This document shows, in pieces, positions 44,801-56,773 of a stretch of 64,000 nt of DNA. The stretch covers positions 1,550,001 through 1,614,000 of the forward strand of contig JABYQN010000002.1 of assembly GCA_022606135.1 (NCBI GenBank), given 5' to 3'. The stretch comes from Fomes fomentarius (lineage: Eukaryota; Basidiomycota; Agaricomycetes; Polyporales; Polyporaceae). The notes under the pieces are model-generated. The model made no database searches and was not told where the DNA came from. It saw only the letters and a program-made list of their open reading frames with translations. The first letter of the stretch is position 1. The number at the start of each line of letters is the position of its first letter. A program made the translations under genes and the position numbers.

Positions 44801-47604
44801 CTCGGCCTTCCGCCTCTCAAGCTCCTCCGTGTTGTACTGGTAATCCTCTCGCAGCTTCTGGAGATCAGCTTGCGCTTGCTCTCTAGCCGCCTTAGCCGCC
44901 TCGGCCTTCTTTTGTAATGTCTCGCGCTCGCTAGTAGCAATATCGATCTCCGACTGCTTGACATTGATCTTCGCCGTCCAAGGTTGGAGCTCCTTCTGTT
45001 TAGCTTCAATCTGATCGTGGAAGACTTGCGTCTTATCTGCAAAGAGATGATGTTGATGCTAAAGGAACATGTATGCAGCGAGATGGTTTACCTTTCAGGC
45101 TGTCTCGAATCTGTTCTAATGCTTCCTCTGCTTGTGCGAGGTCTCGCTCTAAACTTTCTAGCTCTTCCTTCTTCCGCTCCATCTTCGCCTCGCTGTCCTC
45201 GATGGTCCGTGTGGCCTCGTTCCTGGCGTGCTCATCCTACATGTGTGGATAAGATCTCCCTCTAGCAGATACACCGTACAGGACTTACCTCGTCAATGGA
45301 CTTCTTGAGCTTCTTCGCCTTGGTGTTCGCGTGCTTCCGCCGCTCAGTTAGACTGATCTGAGTCTTCTCGCGAGCTGCGAGGTCTTCGGTAGCCTTCGCA
45401 GCGGCTTGCTTGAGCTCCTGCAGTAGTCCGTCAGCAACCTGCGATATTGTGTCTTATTACCTCCATAAACTCGCCTCATACACACCGCACCTCTCCTCGT
45501 AGTGCTCCTGCAGCATCTCCAAGTGAGTGATGTCGTCCTTATTGCGGTCTCGTTCGTCCTGGAGCTCTTTCTCGGCTTTGGCCTGTATACACCAAGATCA
45601 GGATCCCACTACCGCCACAGTTATCGTTTGGAATTACTTACGATCTTCCCTTCGAGTTCGTTCTCGTTCATCAGGCACTTCCAAATGTACCATTGCCACA
45701 GCCGTGACCTGGCGCGCACGAGATCGTTGACCATCCTGAGATAGTCTTCGGCTTCCTTCTTTTTCGCCTCGAGAGCCTTCCTGTCCTTGTCAACGATGCG
45801 GAGACGGCCTAGCTTCTCCTGGCGCTCCTCAGACAGCCTTTCCACCTCAGCGAGGGATTCTTCGATCGGTGCCTTGTACCCAGACGTTCCAATGATGTCC
45901 TCGAGGTACTCGAGAAGACCGTCATCGTGCTCATTTGCGGCCTTGGGCTTCATCTGAGCGATCGACTCAACTTCACCCTATACAAGAGTTAGTGCTATCT
46001 CTCACGAGAACACAGATAAGCATACCTGCAAGATGAGGAAACGGTTGTGGTCCAAGTCGATACCTCGACCCTTCAGTAGGGTCTGCACCTCACTGTAGGT
46101 ACTCGCACGACCATTTATGTAATACTTGCTACTGTTGTTCTTGTACGCAGTGCGCGTAACTACCAGCTGAGAGTCGGGCTTGACCTCAAATTCGTTCGGT
46201 CCAGGCTGCAATGAACCTGGTCAGCGTAATACCATGCATGAGTACCTTGTTACACGAACCAAGTCAATGATATCGCGGAAGTGGACTTCGACACTGCATT
46301 CCTGAAGATTGGGGTACTTCGCTGAATTATGTATGAGCTCTGAGAGCTTGCCCTGACGCATCTTCGATGCGCGGTAACCGAAGACAAACAGTAACGCATC
46401 GATGGTATTCGACTTGCCCGAGCCATTGGGCCCGACGATGGCGGAAAATGACTGAAGGGGATAAGTTTCACGTCGTGCGCATGAATAACAGAGGATGGAA
46501 GCGTACCTTGTGGAACGGCCCAATCTCTTGTCGTCCGGCGTAACTCTTGAAGTTGACAAGTGCCATCTTGTGGATGACTAGACGCGGTTTGGGGCCCTCG
46601 GGCTCTGCTGGAGGAGCAGGGGGGAATTGCGATGGCTGGCGAGGGATTGAGGAAAGCGGAGGGTCCAGTAGGGAGTGTTCCTCTTCGACCGGAGTGTGGG
46701 GGGCATCCTCAACATCGTCAAGGACGGCCGCAGCTGTCTCTTCCTCCTCTTCCTCCTCTTCCTCCTCCGCATCTCCTTGCTCGGGATTCTCGCTCGACCC
46801 GGCCTGACCCACCGGAGGCTCCTCCTTGACTGCCGCCTGCTCCTCCTCTTCCTCCTCTTCCTGTTTGACGTCCTCTTCTTGAGCCACTTCCTCCTTCACA
46901 GGGGTCATCTCCTTCTTGACCCTCCTTGTTGGACGAGAAGGACGAGCCTGTGGTTCGTCATCCGAGTCGTCAATCACGTACACTACCTTCCCCTTCTTCG
47001 CTCCCCGCTTGCCTTTCGTAGGGGCAGGAGCCTTGTGCGAGAGTTCGAGCTTCTGCGTCTGACCATTCTCGTCGATCTCGTACGGATCTTCGTGGTCCGA
47101 GTCGATGACGATCGTCGAGACGCGTCGAGTCGCACGCGTGCCCCTCGACGCGACAGTCTTTCTCTTGGGCACCGTGGTCTCAGAAGACTCCGCCTTGACC
47201 CCAACGCTGGATCCCCGCGTCTTGCGTGTCGTAGGGGCTGCAGCAGCTGCGGAAGCTCTAGATGAAGGCTTGCGCGACCTGCCTTTCGGAGCCTCCTCAG
47301 GTTCCTCTTCAGAGCCCTCTGTTTCTAGGGACGGACGCGATTTCTTCGCGGGTGGTAGGGGTTCCTCCTCTTCCTCCTCCTCCTCCTCCTCCTGGACCTC
47401 CTCCAGCGACTTCCTAGAACGTGTCGAGGCGCGGCCTTTCGCAGGTGCAGGTTGAATGGAGCCCGATCTGCGTGTTCTGGGCGCGGGCTTCACGTCTTCT
47501 TCGTCTGTATCAGGAACTTCTACCGGCTCATTACGCTTGCGTTTCGTCGCTGGCACTGGCGGTTCGACCGACGCACGCGTTCTAGATGACCGGCGCGGTG
47601 GCAT
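41871..47604 (-). CDS. SMC4, condensin core ATPase subunit
   Basis: Structural maintenance of chromosomes protein that pairs with SMC2 in condensin to compact mitotic chromosomes. It is a large multi-exon gene. Exon 1 (from 47604) starts MPPRRSSRTRASVEPP and encodes an unusually long, about 345-residue, acidic and Lys/Arg-rich low-complexity extension before ALVNFKSYAGRQEIGPFHK. Next come GPNGSGKSNTIDALLFVFGY (Walker A), long coiled coils, and the hinge (43.8-44.5 kb) with GSLGTIPDKYDVAVSTA and LIDASGTMSGGGNN. The second coil is followed by NISNLSGGEKTLSSLALVFA (ABC signature) and PLYFMDEIDAALD (Walker B). A short last exon ends NAIPVNTIPVAG. Motif order and the FxSxxG-type hinge match SMC4 rather than SMC1-3. 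Stops and frameshifts are absent in the recognisable exons. Confidence 0.95.
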
Positions 47605-48301
47605 GGGGGAATAGGAAACTGTGTTGACTTGCGTAAAGGATGAGACTCAGAGAGGTTACAAGCCAGTTCAAGCCCGAACCGCCGGCCACAACGCGTCGCG
47701 CGTGTCATGCACGTGATACACGCGTCCTCGTGGTACGGGTACTAGTCTCCGTCAGGACGGGCTGCTCGCTACGCCGGCACACACGTACTAAACGTAGGGG
47801 TACCGGAATGCATAGAATAATTCAAAATATCATTCAAGTTGCCTACGGGCGAGTGGTGTGGCGGACGGCGTCCTGACAGCATTTGTGTCCACTTTGACGC
47901 TCCAGGGCGCCTATGGAAGGTGGTTCGGTGTGGCAGATGTTTCACACTCATTCCCCCGTAGCACACGCATAAGTCATGCGTTTGTCTTCAAAGTTGCCAC
48001 AAATATAGCTGCTGTAAGCAAGAATAGACGTGTGCATTAGGGGATGATTCTGAGAAGAAGTGCATGTTTTACGGGAACCCGGACGCCAACTTTTTGTGTT
48101 ATCGTGGAGATTGTACTTGTTTGTCCAAGCGAAATGCAAATGGTCAACCGTCTAATAGGGTATGCTCACTTCGCTCGCAACCATGCTACCAACGTCTCTG
48201 ATTTACACAGCAACATAAGCATAATGGAAGCTGATGCGAGTGAATAGGTACAGGATCGAGGTTAAGAAATACAGGTAGGTACATGTCCAGTACATTGAAA
48301 T
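47605..48301. other. spacer with inverted-repeat arm
   Basis: About 700 bp upstream of SMC4 and beyond the 3' end of the siroheme gene. It contains one arm of the inverted repeat described at 47896. No gene seen. Confidence 0.45.
47896..48036 (+). repeat. inverted repeat IR1, left arm
   Basis: About 140 bp that is present in reverse complement at 51139-51277, with a few substitutions. Shared stretches include GGCGCCTATGGAAGGTGGTT, GATGTTTCACACTCATTC and GTAGCACACGCATAAGTCAT. The two arms flank 3.1 kb that includes the whole siroheme gene and the M1 element. Confidence 0.88.
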
Positions 48302-50202
48302 TCACCAATCCTCCCATCCCGCGTCCAAACCCTCCGTGACGCGCCACAACTTCCCGCCAAGCCATGTCCTCAATCTCTCGTTATCATCTTCTTCCGCGCC
48401 CTCGTCAAGAACAGACACGTCCCCCTTTTGCCACAGCGATAGCACAGACCAACCAACAACCAACATGCCAGGCGGTCTCTGCTCACCGACGCTCTCGAGC
48501 GCTGCAGTCATGTCACGCAACGTCGACGTGATTACGCGCTGGTCGGGCATCGACGCACGTTCAATGAGGGCGATCGGGGTATATGAAGGGTAGGCAGGGC
48601 CGTTTCGGCGATTTGATGGCTCCTCTTCTTCAGACTGGAGTGTCTCCAGCACCTGCGAAAGTCTGGCTACTCCCATCAGGATCACGAGCGTCCGGCTACG
48701 CTCATACCCAGGAAGCTTGACCTCTTTCCCCTGACGGCCGACGCCAGTACACACTACGAAGGACTCAGCGGCACCGCGTTGCGTTACGGGAATTCCGGCG
48801 AAAGTGGGTCCTGCAAGCACAGAGCTGACGCCAGGCACAACGACCGGCTCGAACCCATGTGCGCGGAAGTACAGCACTTCTTCGCCGGCGCGGCCATACA
48901 CGGTCGGGTCGCCTTGCTTGAGCTTCGTGACAGTCAAACACGGTAGCGTTAGTGAGAGCACGAATATGAGCTCACCCGCACGACAGTCAGGCCACGTCTC
49001 GCAGCTTCCACTGCGGCTTCCATGAGCTCGTTCTGCGCACCATCCGCGTTTCCAGGGAACTTCCTTGCGATGCGAACTTCGACTTCGGGAGGTATGAGAC
49101 CGAGGACGGCGGCAGGGACGAGCTTGTCGGATAGTACCAGTTGAGCGTGCTTGGTGAGGGCAGCATGGGTAGCCACAGTCAGAAGAGACGGATGTCCAGG
49201 GCCGGAGCCAACTAGGAAAATCCTCCCTTGTGCCGGCGGCGAGAGTGAGAGGTCGTGAACAGGAGTAGTGACGTGAATTTGCGCTGCTGATGTGGAAGCG
49301 GGCGTAGTCGTGCTTCGCAAGCCACTGCGTCCGTCCAGGATCGCGGCCATGTCATCATCTGTCATTTGTGCAAGTTGTCGTATTGGCCAATATTCGCTGA
49401 CCTGTGCGACCCATTTCATCCGCCGACGCGCTCGTTCCCTCGTCGTCTCCTCGGCCTTCCGCTGGGACACGGGCTCATTCGGAGTGACGGGCGCGCCGTC
49501 GTCATTCAATTCCTGTTCTTCTTCGGCATCGTCCGCCTGACCATCGGAAACCTTGGCCAACGCCCTGAGCTTTCCGACTTTCTCCACTGCACGCCCGACG
49601 TCCTTCGGGAGGTTCGCGACAATATCACGCCGTACGCGACCAGCGAGTCGGCACCCGTGACCATTGGTCGTCAGGCCGACTTGCAGAGGTGAACGGTTGC
49701 CAGTCTCCGAGTTGACGAAACGATGTGAGGATAGAAAGGTGAAGTTGCAGAGGTCGGGCATGTCCGCGACATTGACTGGAATACCTCTATGGCCACAGAG
49801 TCTTTGGATGTATTCGGCAGAGTCATGAGTACGCCGAAATCCGTTTGGTGAAGTGACGGTGTCGGTGATGCATACGAAGTGAACTTTGTCCGACTGGGTG
49901 AAGATGAAGGAGTCGATCGCTTTGGCGTCGCGCCAATAATCCTGAGGAGCGGCGGCAGAGCAAGGGAGGGCGTCGAGGTCGAGGAGCATGATCTGACCTT
50001 GTTTCGCCCTCCAGCGTAGCTCTTCGCAGGCACCGTCGTGACCTCCCTTGGCCAAAACTATGATGGCCGCTTCAGCTTCCATGGCGGCGAATGCGCGCGA
50101 GGCTGCGAGAGTGTTTCCACCAATGATGAGGAAATTTTTCTGAACTGGCCTGAACGCGAGAAGCAGGGACGCGCCCCTTACAGGGTTCGGGAATGGATCC
50201 AT
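48302..50202 (-). CDS. siroheme synthase / uroporphyrinogen-III C-methyltransferase (MET1-like)
   Basis: Makes siroheme, the cofactor of sulfite and nitrite reductase. Two exons joined at VVR|LKQGDP, with an intron of about 59 bp near 48.93-48.98 kb. The N-terminal half (from MDPFPNPVRGASLLLAF) has NFLIIGGNTLAASRAFAAME, an NAD-binding Met8-like domain (dehydrogenase/chelatase fold), then VHFVCITDT and PVNVADMPDLCNFTF. The C-terminal half is the SAM-dependent methyltransferase, with GRIFLVGSGPGHPSLLTVAT, LVLSDKLVPAAVLGLIP, LKQGDPTVYGRAGEE, GVSSVLAGPTFAGIPVTQRG and VILMGVARL. The domain order equals yeast Met1. The ending, GWEDW, is complete. Its promoter region is shared with SRP14 and contains a MITE. 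Confidence 0.93.
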
Positions 50203-50708
50203 GGCAGAGGAGGTCGAACAGAGAGTATCGCAGTGAGAGGAGCGAAGTCAAGGCACATTGATATAATCTGGAGGAAGGCGGCCATTTATTGGGTCCGTAG
50301 GCGACAATTTAAGAGCAATCTCCGAGGGACTCGCACATCCCGGGGTAGCACTAGTATTGGGCGGGTTCCCGCGCCGCACATACCCGATCAATAATATATT
50401 GTGACCCCAGTGTTCGCTGGAGAGGCGATAAGCTTCCCTTCAATGGGCCGATAACGATGCGTGCACACACGTTCAATATTGTGTATGTAAACCATCTGAC
50501 GCAACAAGAACGGGGCGAATCTGTGAAGATTTTGACTCCGACCTTGAACAAAGTAGTACTTTGAGTGCTGTTTCCCCTCCGTCGTTGGACTTTGCTATAA
50601 CGCAGATCCCGGACCCTGTGGCTAATTCTTTGCATGCATACTGATTGGTATACTTTCAGCATACTAGCAATTTTCCCGAGGTCAGAATCATGGTGAACCG
50701 ACCTGTAG
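50203..50708. other. siroheme-side part of the shared promoter region
   Basis: About 500 bp upstream of the siroheme gene, before the M1 element. No gene seen. Confidence 0.4.
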
Positions 50709-50923
50709 TGTAATGGCACCGTGACTGTGACCTTCCCGTTTTGGACTCACCTAGTTACGCTCTACGCTACGTCTCGTTTCTCTAGACGAACCAACGCCAG
50801 TACACGGCGTTGGCACCCGAGCCCCGTCCCACCTCGTCCTCCGTACCCCTGTACTACGTCTCAGACCCTCGAATCAAGTCTTCGTCCTCAGATCTCGCCG
50901 GGCTCGGGCCACAGCCCGTTACA
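50709..50923 (+). mobile_element. MITE-like element M1, copy 2, with TGTAG target duplication
   Basis: The 215-bp element is bounded by TGTAATGG on the left and, on the other strand, TGTAACGG on the right. It is flanked on both sides by a perfect 5-bp direct repeat, TGTAG (50704-50708 and 50924-50928). It matches 11913-12120 in reverse complement over nearly the whole length. No open frame resembles a transposase. The length, ends, and target duplication fit a non-autonomous DNA transposon. Confidence 0.85.
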
Positions 50924-51138
50924 TGTAGCGACACCTGGTCCTCGAGCGTGACTTCGCGCAGCAATCCAAATTCGTTCTCCGACTCATAATGAGCATTTGG
51001 CGCGAAGCTTGCGGGCCAGCCGGAATATAATGTCATAATCTTATCCTCCCAGTCCTGCGCCTTTTCTGTGATGGCCACAAAACATTGGCGCTCACAATTC
51101 CATCGCTCCGTATGAACATGGATCCCCCTCAGAGCCAA

Positions 51139-51277
51139 AACGCACACGCCTATTTTCTTATGGCATTTATATTTGTGGCAACTTTGAGGACAAACGCATG
51201 ACTTATGCGTGTGCTACGGGTGAATGAGTGTGAAACATCTGACCACCGAACCACCTTCCATAGGCGCCCGGAGCGTC
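51139..51277 (-). repeat. inverted repeat IR1, right arm
   Basis: The reverse-complement partner of 47896-48036. It ends less than 100 bp upstream of the SRP14 start codon, so it probably lies in the SRP14 promoter or 5' leader. Confidence 0.88.
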
Positions 51278-51368
51278 TAGCGCTCAGGGTGGCGTAACGT
51301 GGAAGTGACACACCCGGTCACACCTCTCAGTCGGCGCTTGAGAACTTCGGCTTGCCCTCCCAGCTCCA

Positions 51369-52027
51369 ATGCAGCTGGTCGATAACGAGACTGTGAGTAT
51401 CTTATTCTCCGCGGATTTGAATCATTCTCACCGCGATACTTAGTTCTTAACAAAAGTGTCGACGCTCTTTCAATCCACCACAAGTTCCGGGTCAATATGG
51501 CTCACTCATAAACGATGTGCGTGCAGCTGCGGTCGCTTGTAGGAAGGAGTTCCCCTCATGGCCATCCCTTTCCAGTATTGCACGAGGGTGGAGACTCCCA
51601 CATATCCTCAGAAGTTGATCGAGTCAAGGAGTTCCCGTGTCTCGTCCGTGTTACGGACGGTAATGAGACGAAGTTCTCTACGGTGGTGAGTGGAGTATAT
51701 ATGTCTGTTATCCCCGTCATCCAACGCAGCACACACCCTCAGGTCCAGCCCGCGGAGCTGGAGAAATTCCATGCAGCATATGGGAACATCCTGAAGTCAT
51801 CGATGACGACGCTTCGGAAACGCGACAAGAAGCGCGAAAAGCAGAGAGCGGAAGACGCCGCCCGCAAGAAACGCCGACTGCAGGAGGATATTGCGATCGA
51901 GGGCCCAAAGCGTGGCGCTGGGCGACGAAAGCGACAGAGGAAGGTCAAGGCTGCGTTGCAGCTAGAGGAGGCGAAGAAGAGGGCTCAGGAAAGGGAGGAG
52001 GCAAAGGCACGAACGAAGTCGTCATGA
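51369..52027 (+). CDS. signal recognition particle subunit SRP14
   Basis: Alu-domain subunit of the signal recognition particle. With SRP9/21 it contributes to elongation arrest in the cytosol. Four exons: MQLVDNET, then FLTKVSTLFQSTTSSGSIWL plus THKR, then LLHEGGDSHISS to VKEFPCLVRVTDGNETKFST, then VQPAELEKFHAAYGNILKSS with MTTLRKRDKKREKQRAE. The joins are GT..AG and the frame is kept, with the exact position of the ST-V join open by one codon. The C-terminal tail of about 65 residues is very basic (GPKRGAGRRKRQRKVKAA), longer than in animals but common in fungi. The start ATG is chosen because it begins the first family-like exon. Confidence 0.92.
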
Positions 52028-52270
52028 ACCCGTATGGTCTGTATTTTCCTAGCCAATTTGTTGTATCATCTGGATGCCTACTCCCCCCTGCATTGTTGGC
52101 GGTTGCCTGACTTCGGTGCGTCTTCGGCCACGAATCAATGAGAATCTTGTACATACCATCGTAGTCGCGCGTCTGAGGATCATTATGGGCGCCTAGCGTG
52201 TATTGCTGCCTCAGGCTCCGGCTCGTTCCTTCGCCTCACTCTCTCCATTCATCTTGATTGTCGCCCCCTC

Positions 52271-55200
52271 ATGCCAGTTGTCTCAGCTCCCCCGATCGCA
52301 CCTATTGAGCCGGACGTATTTGACGATGACGACGAGGGTTGGCAAGAGATGCCCGTTGTCCGTGAGGACGATGACATTGGGCTGGACGAGGAGGACCAGA
52401 AGAAGTACCACTACGTCGCTCCAGCCAAGAAGGATACATCTGTGAAGGTCGGAGCAGGGAACGCCACTGGAGCTGTGCTGGACGTTGACTACAAGGGCAA
52501 CGAATGGCGGACGAAAGCGGACCAGAACGAGAGCGAGTACACGAGGCTCCGGATGATGGAAGAAGACGACTCGGACGAGGTGCACCTGCGCACACGCTAC
52601 CTCTTCGATGAGGACAAGGCTATGACTCCGCTCAGTCAGATGCATCAGACGAAGGACATGCTCACGGAGGCGCAGCGGATCGCATACGTTGGCCTATGTC
52701 AGCTCACCGCCAAGGAGATGGTCGACCAGCTGAAGAGGGTCAAGAGGAAAGAACTGAAGAAGGCGATTCAGAACATGGAGTTGTGGGCATTGAAGATCAT
52801 GGGTCGGTTGTACTACCACATGGAGCTTGCAACTGAAGGTGAAGTCTCCCCGCCGTATCCGCACGTCAAGTTGGGCCTCACACTGAACAAGCCCGATAGA
52901 ACAGAAGATGATCGAGAGTCTCGGACAGCACGGAATCGAGGCTAAGGATCTCGTACCACCTCTTATGACCACCCACACCGTTGCCAACCCCGAATACGAT
53001 CCCGTAGAAGCTCGCAAAGAGGAAAAGCTCCGTGAGGCAGAAGCCACGAAAGAGTCTGCGGATATCTCGGACAATAGCTCTACTCCCCCTACGACCCCTC
53101 CTCCAGCATACTCCACTTACGCACCTCCCGTCCCACCAAAACCAGTACAGACTACGGCCAAAGTGCTCGAGGACACTGCGGCGCCGGCAATGCCTGGCGT
53201 CAGTACGCATCTCTCAGCCGCCGACAAGGACGTGACGCTAGACATCCGGTGGACTGTTCTTTGTGACTTGTTCCTCGTCCTGATTGCGGACAGCGTGTAC
53301 GATGCGCGGTCTCGTGTCCTTCTCGAAAGCGTGGCGCTGAAGCTGGGATTGGGCTGGCTGGACGTCGTGAAATTTGAGCGTCGTGTGACAGATGCATTGG
53401 AAATCCAGGAGGGCGTAGAGCAGCTTGAGCAGCAATCTTCAATCCAGGAAGCTCAGAAGAATCTCAAGAAGCGGAGGTACATGATGCTCGGACTTGCGAC
53501 TTTGGGTATGTGCGTTGAACAATTGAAAAAAGAAGTAATTTACCGGCTCACGCGACGTCATCGTAGGCGGAGGTCTTGTCATCGGTCTATCAGCTGGTCT
53601 TCTAGCTCCTGCCATCGGGGCTGGTCTCGGTGCCGCTTTCGGTACTATCGGTATCACTGGAACGACGGGATTCCTCGCGGGTACTGGTGGTGCTGCCGTC
53701 ATCACCACAGGTGGTGTCTTGACAGGCTCTGGTATTGCTGCTCGTGGAATGGCAAGAAGGACACGATACGTTCGTACATTCGATATCCTTCCGCTACATA
53801 ACCACAAACGTGTCAATTGCATTTTGACGGTGTCGGGGTATGTCCTTCGGTTCTGCTGCAGTGATTATCGCGATACTCACATCTGACGAGTGCAGTTTCT
53901 TGACCGGTCAACTCGATGACGTCCGCCTGCCGTTCAGTGTCCTCGATCCAGTAGTTGGAGATGTCTTCAGCGTTCTTTGGGAACCAGAGATGATCCGAGA
54001 AACGGGTAGTGCTCTGAAGATCATGACGAGCGAGGTGCTCTCTCAAATCGCACAGACCGCCTTGCAGGCCACCGTCATGACCGCGCTCATGAGTGCTCTC
54101 CAATGGCCAATCAGTTAGTCCTAGCTTTATGACCATCTCTGGCTTGCGCTGATCACCTTCCCTGCAGTCCTAACGAAGCTAGGTTATCTGATTGACAATC
54201 CGTGGTCTAATGCTCTCGATCGCGCCAAAGCAGCTGGTACGGTTCTTGCAGACGTTTTGCTCCAGAGGCATCTGGGAGTCCGCCCCATCACCCTCATCGG
54301 GTTTTCCTTGGGCTCCCGGGTGATCTTCTATGCGCTCCTCGATCTCGCGAAGAGAGGCGCATACGGTATCGTTCAAGACGTGTTCATCCTTGGAACCACA
54401 GTGACCGCCCCACTGAGCACCTGGCTCGAGGTGCGCTCCGTCGTCTCCGGCCGATTCGTCAATGCGTATGCACGAAACGATTGGGTGCTAAACTACTTGT
54501 TCCGCGCCACAAGTGGCGGACTGAATACCGTCGCGGGGTTACGTGCCGTGGAAAACGTTCCGGGGCTCGAAAATGTGGACGTGACGGACAAGATCGCGGG
54601 GCACATGAGCTACCGCACGTTCATGCCGCTAATTCTCGATCAGCTTGGGTTCCCAGTGTCCGCGGATTACTTCGACGAGCCGGAGGTATGCATCTGCACT
54701 TCTGCGGTCAGATTGCTGATTGCTGAGATCGCGTCCGGCTTCTGCAGGAACCCGATTTCGAGGGAGATCGGGTCGTTGTCAGAGAGGGCGAGGAGAAGGA
54801 GAAGAAAGGCTGGTTCAAGCGGAAGAAGAAATCTTCGACCACTTCCCAGTCTGTCTCGTTGCCGCCTTCTGGCATCGCGAAGAAGAGGGCGCCTGAACCA
54901 AGTGCCACAGATGATGACGAACTTCCACCACGAGAAGGTGCGACTACGCCGATAGCACTAGCTAATCAGTCACAGCCTCCGAAGTCGCCGAGCCATGCTC
55001 AAGACGGCGACCTCGGAGCGTCAGAAGTTCCGGTGCATGCAGGCTTCGACTTTGCAGCGATCAAGAGTGTCATAGGAGAGTCCGGCCAGAGTGCAGACGA
55101 AGTACAGATCCCCCAACCCTCCCGCTTCCCCCCGCCGTACATTCCACACCATCCACCAACATTGCGCACTGTATCTGCCCCTCCGCCTGTACCGGAACCC

Positions 55201-55800
55201 CCCTCACCTGCAAGGACACCAAAGGCACGTCCGTCGCTCGATCTTCCGCCTGTCCCCCAGGAGGAAGCGCCGGTCGCAGGACCAAGCACTCGTGCCGACC
55301 TATCATCTACGCTATCAAGATCTCTCTCCCTCAACAATATCTCGGAAGCAGCGGAAGCTGATATGACATCATACGGTGCTCCTCCGTCCTCGTCCTCCGT
55401 TTCGCGGCAGCCCGTTCTATCATTCGGTGGCAGTGACGGTTCAATATGGCCGTCTCAAGAACCGGATCCTGCCCCGACATTTGGACGCTTTGGTGGCGGC
55501 TACCAGTTACCCTCAAACCTGAGCGCAGGGCGGTCCGGTGACGTACTATCAAATCCGTTCGCTAGTACATCGAGTGGATTCCGCTCCGACAGACTGCCAA
55601 GTCCGTTAGACAATCCGTTCGCCTCTGCTGGCGCACCATCACTATCCTTTGGGGGAGCAGACGGGTCGATATCGCTTCTGGGAGGAGGGTCATCGTCGTC
55701 TGCACAGGCCGGGCGAAGTCCATGGGACCTCGGAAATCCATACGGTAGCGGAAAGAAGACGTCTTCGAGTACGCTTGACCTAAACCCGTGGCAGAGCTGA
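52271..55800 (+). CDS. DUF726 / TMCO4-like membrane hydrolase (Mil1-like)
   Basis: A predicted membrane-associated alpha/beta-hydrolase of the TMCO4/yeast Mil1 family; the substrate is unknown. The N-terminus is acidic (DDDDEGWQEMPVV). It is followed by the conserved helical part (LSQMHQTKDMLTEAQRIAYV, ELKKAIQNMELWALKIMGRL), a linker with PPPAYSTYAPPVPPKP, then DIRWTVLCDLFLVLIADSVY and VALKLGLGWLDVVKFERRV. A Gly/Ala-rich hydrophobic hairpin follows (LVIGLSAGLLAPAIGAGLGA). The hydrolase core has ITLIGFSLGSRVIFYALLDL (nucleophile Ser in GFSLG), FILGTTVTAPLSTWLEVRSV, NAYARNDWVLNYLFR and GHMSYRTFMPLILDQLGF. The C-terminal 300 residues are disordered and carry two NPF motifs (SNPFAS, DNPFAS) and repeats of SFGGxDGS. 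PPAY and NPF motifs would fit interaction with WW- and EH-domain proteins in membrane traffic; that is inference. Five or six exons; some joins are approximate. Confidence 0.9.
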
Positions 55801-56773
55801 GGAAGCGGCGGAGCGTCACGCGCACTCCCTCTTCCGCACGATCCACAACCACTCGGATTCCTATTTCCTTCTACTTTACGCGATCTGCACGATTTTACAT
55901 ACGTTGAGAGCCACCCAGGTGATACGGGGTGGGGTGAGCCCCCCGCGTCAAGGCACGTTGACCTAGGATCGATTAGACTAGTAATCACAGGCTGTACACA
56001 GTATTCTGGCAGGAAGAGGTATACTTGGACAAACTGGCCCTCGGACGGCGGAAGCACTGATGTGCTTCGATAACGGATCCCCTCTGGGTGCGTCAGGTGA
56101 GACGGTTGCTTAGAGGACGCAGAGCAAGGTCTGGAGCGTGTTTGTCCTACCTGTAGGCTACGACCTCCCAGACGAGCTCTAACTGGCTTTTGGCGTGGCT
56201 ATCCACATTCCTGGTCTCGCTCCCCACGACTCGAAACCTAGTCGACAGACATGGGAGGAGAGCTGGTGTGGTTCCGGATCCGGGCCGTGCGTTGCCGGCG
56301 GGTTCAGAAGCTCCCAATCAGCCCGGATGCTTGTTTCATCCAGCGTTTGAACCATGTCTGGAGGCACGTTCCGTCATTGATGTCCACGAGCATGGCAGTA
56401 ACAGGCCGTCTGCAGACTAGTGCAAGCAGATGTGGGTACGTACACCCCAGATCGCGAATCTGGCGCGTGTGCGGTATGTAGTGGAGCGTAGTGTCGTGGG
56501 ACGCTCGTGATTCCACAGCTCCACAAGCTGTACCTGCAAATTTCTTCGCTATAAGCTTCGTCCATCTGACATAGTGTCTCGACAGTGCGCTGAACAACGA
56601 GTCTAGCAGCTTCATCACCGTCCATCCCCCTCCTCCAGTGCTCGCGCACCCAGTGTGGGGGCACTCACTCTCCGTACTCAGTGCTATCGTGACCCTATTC
56701 CCACCCGCTCAGAGTCGGACATCAGGGCAACAGCTCCATCGTACTACCCCTCAATTACCGTCTACACCTACCG
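55801..56773. other. spacer with a possible minus-strand gene relic
   Basis: At 56179-56664 the minus strand shows protein-like segments (RTVETLCQMDEAYSEEICR, VTAMLVDINDGTCLQTWFKR, VQTLDETSIRADWELLNPPA) in different frames with possible splice sites. I do not recognise the family and cannot assemble a complete gene, so it may be a small gene or a relic. The rest of this spacer shows nothing. Confidence 0.3.

Noticed and set aside
46550..47265. Plus-strand frames opposite SMC4 exon 1
   Set aside because: Antisense to the acidic low-complexity SMC4 extension; Leu/Arg-rich and without start context or family.
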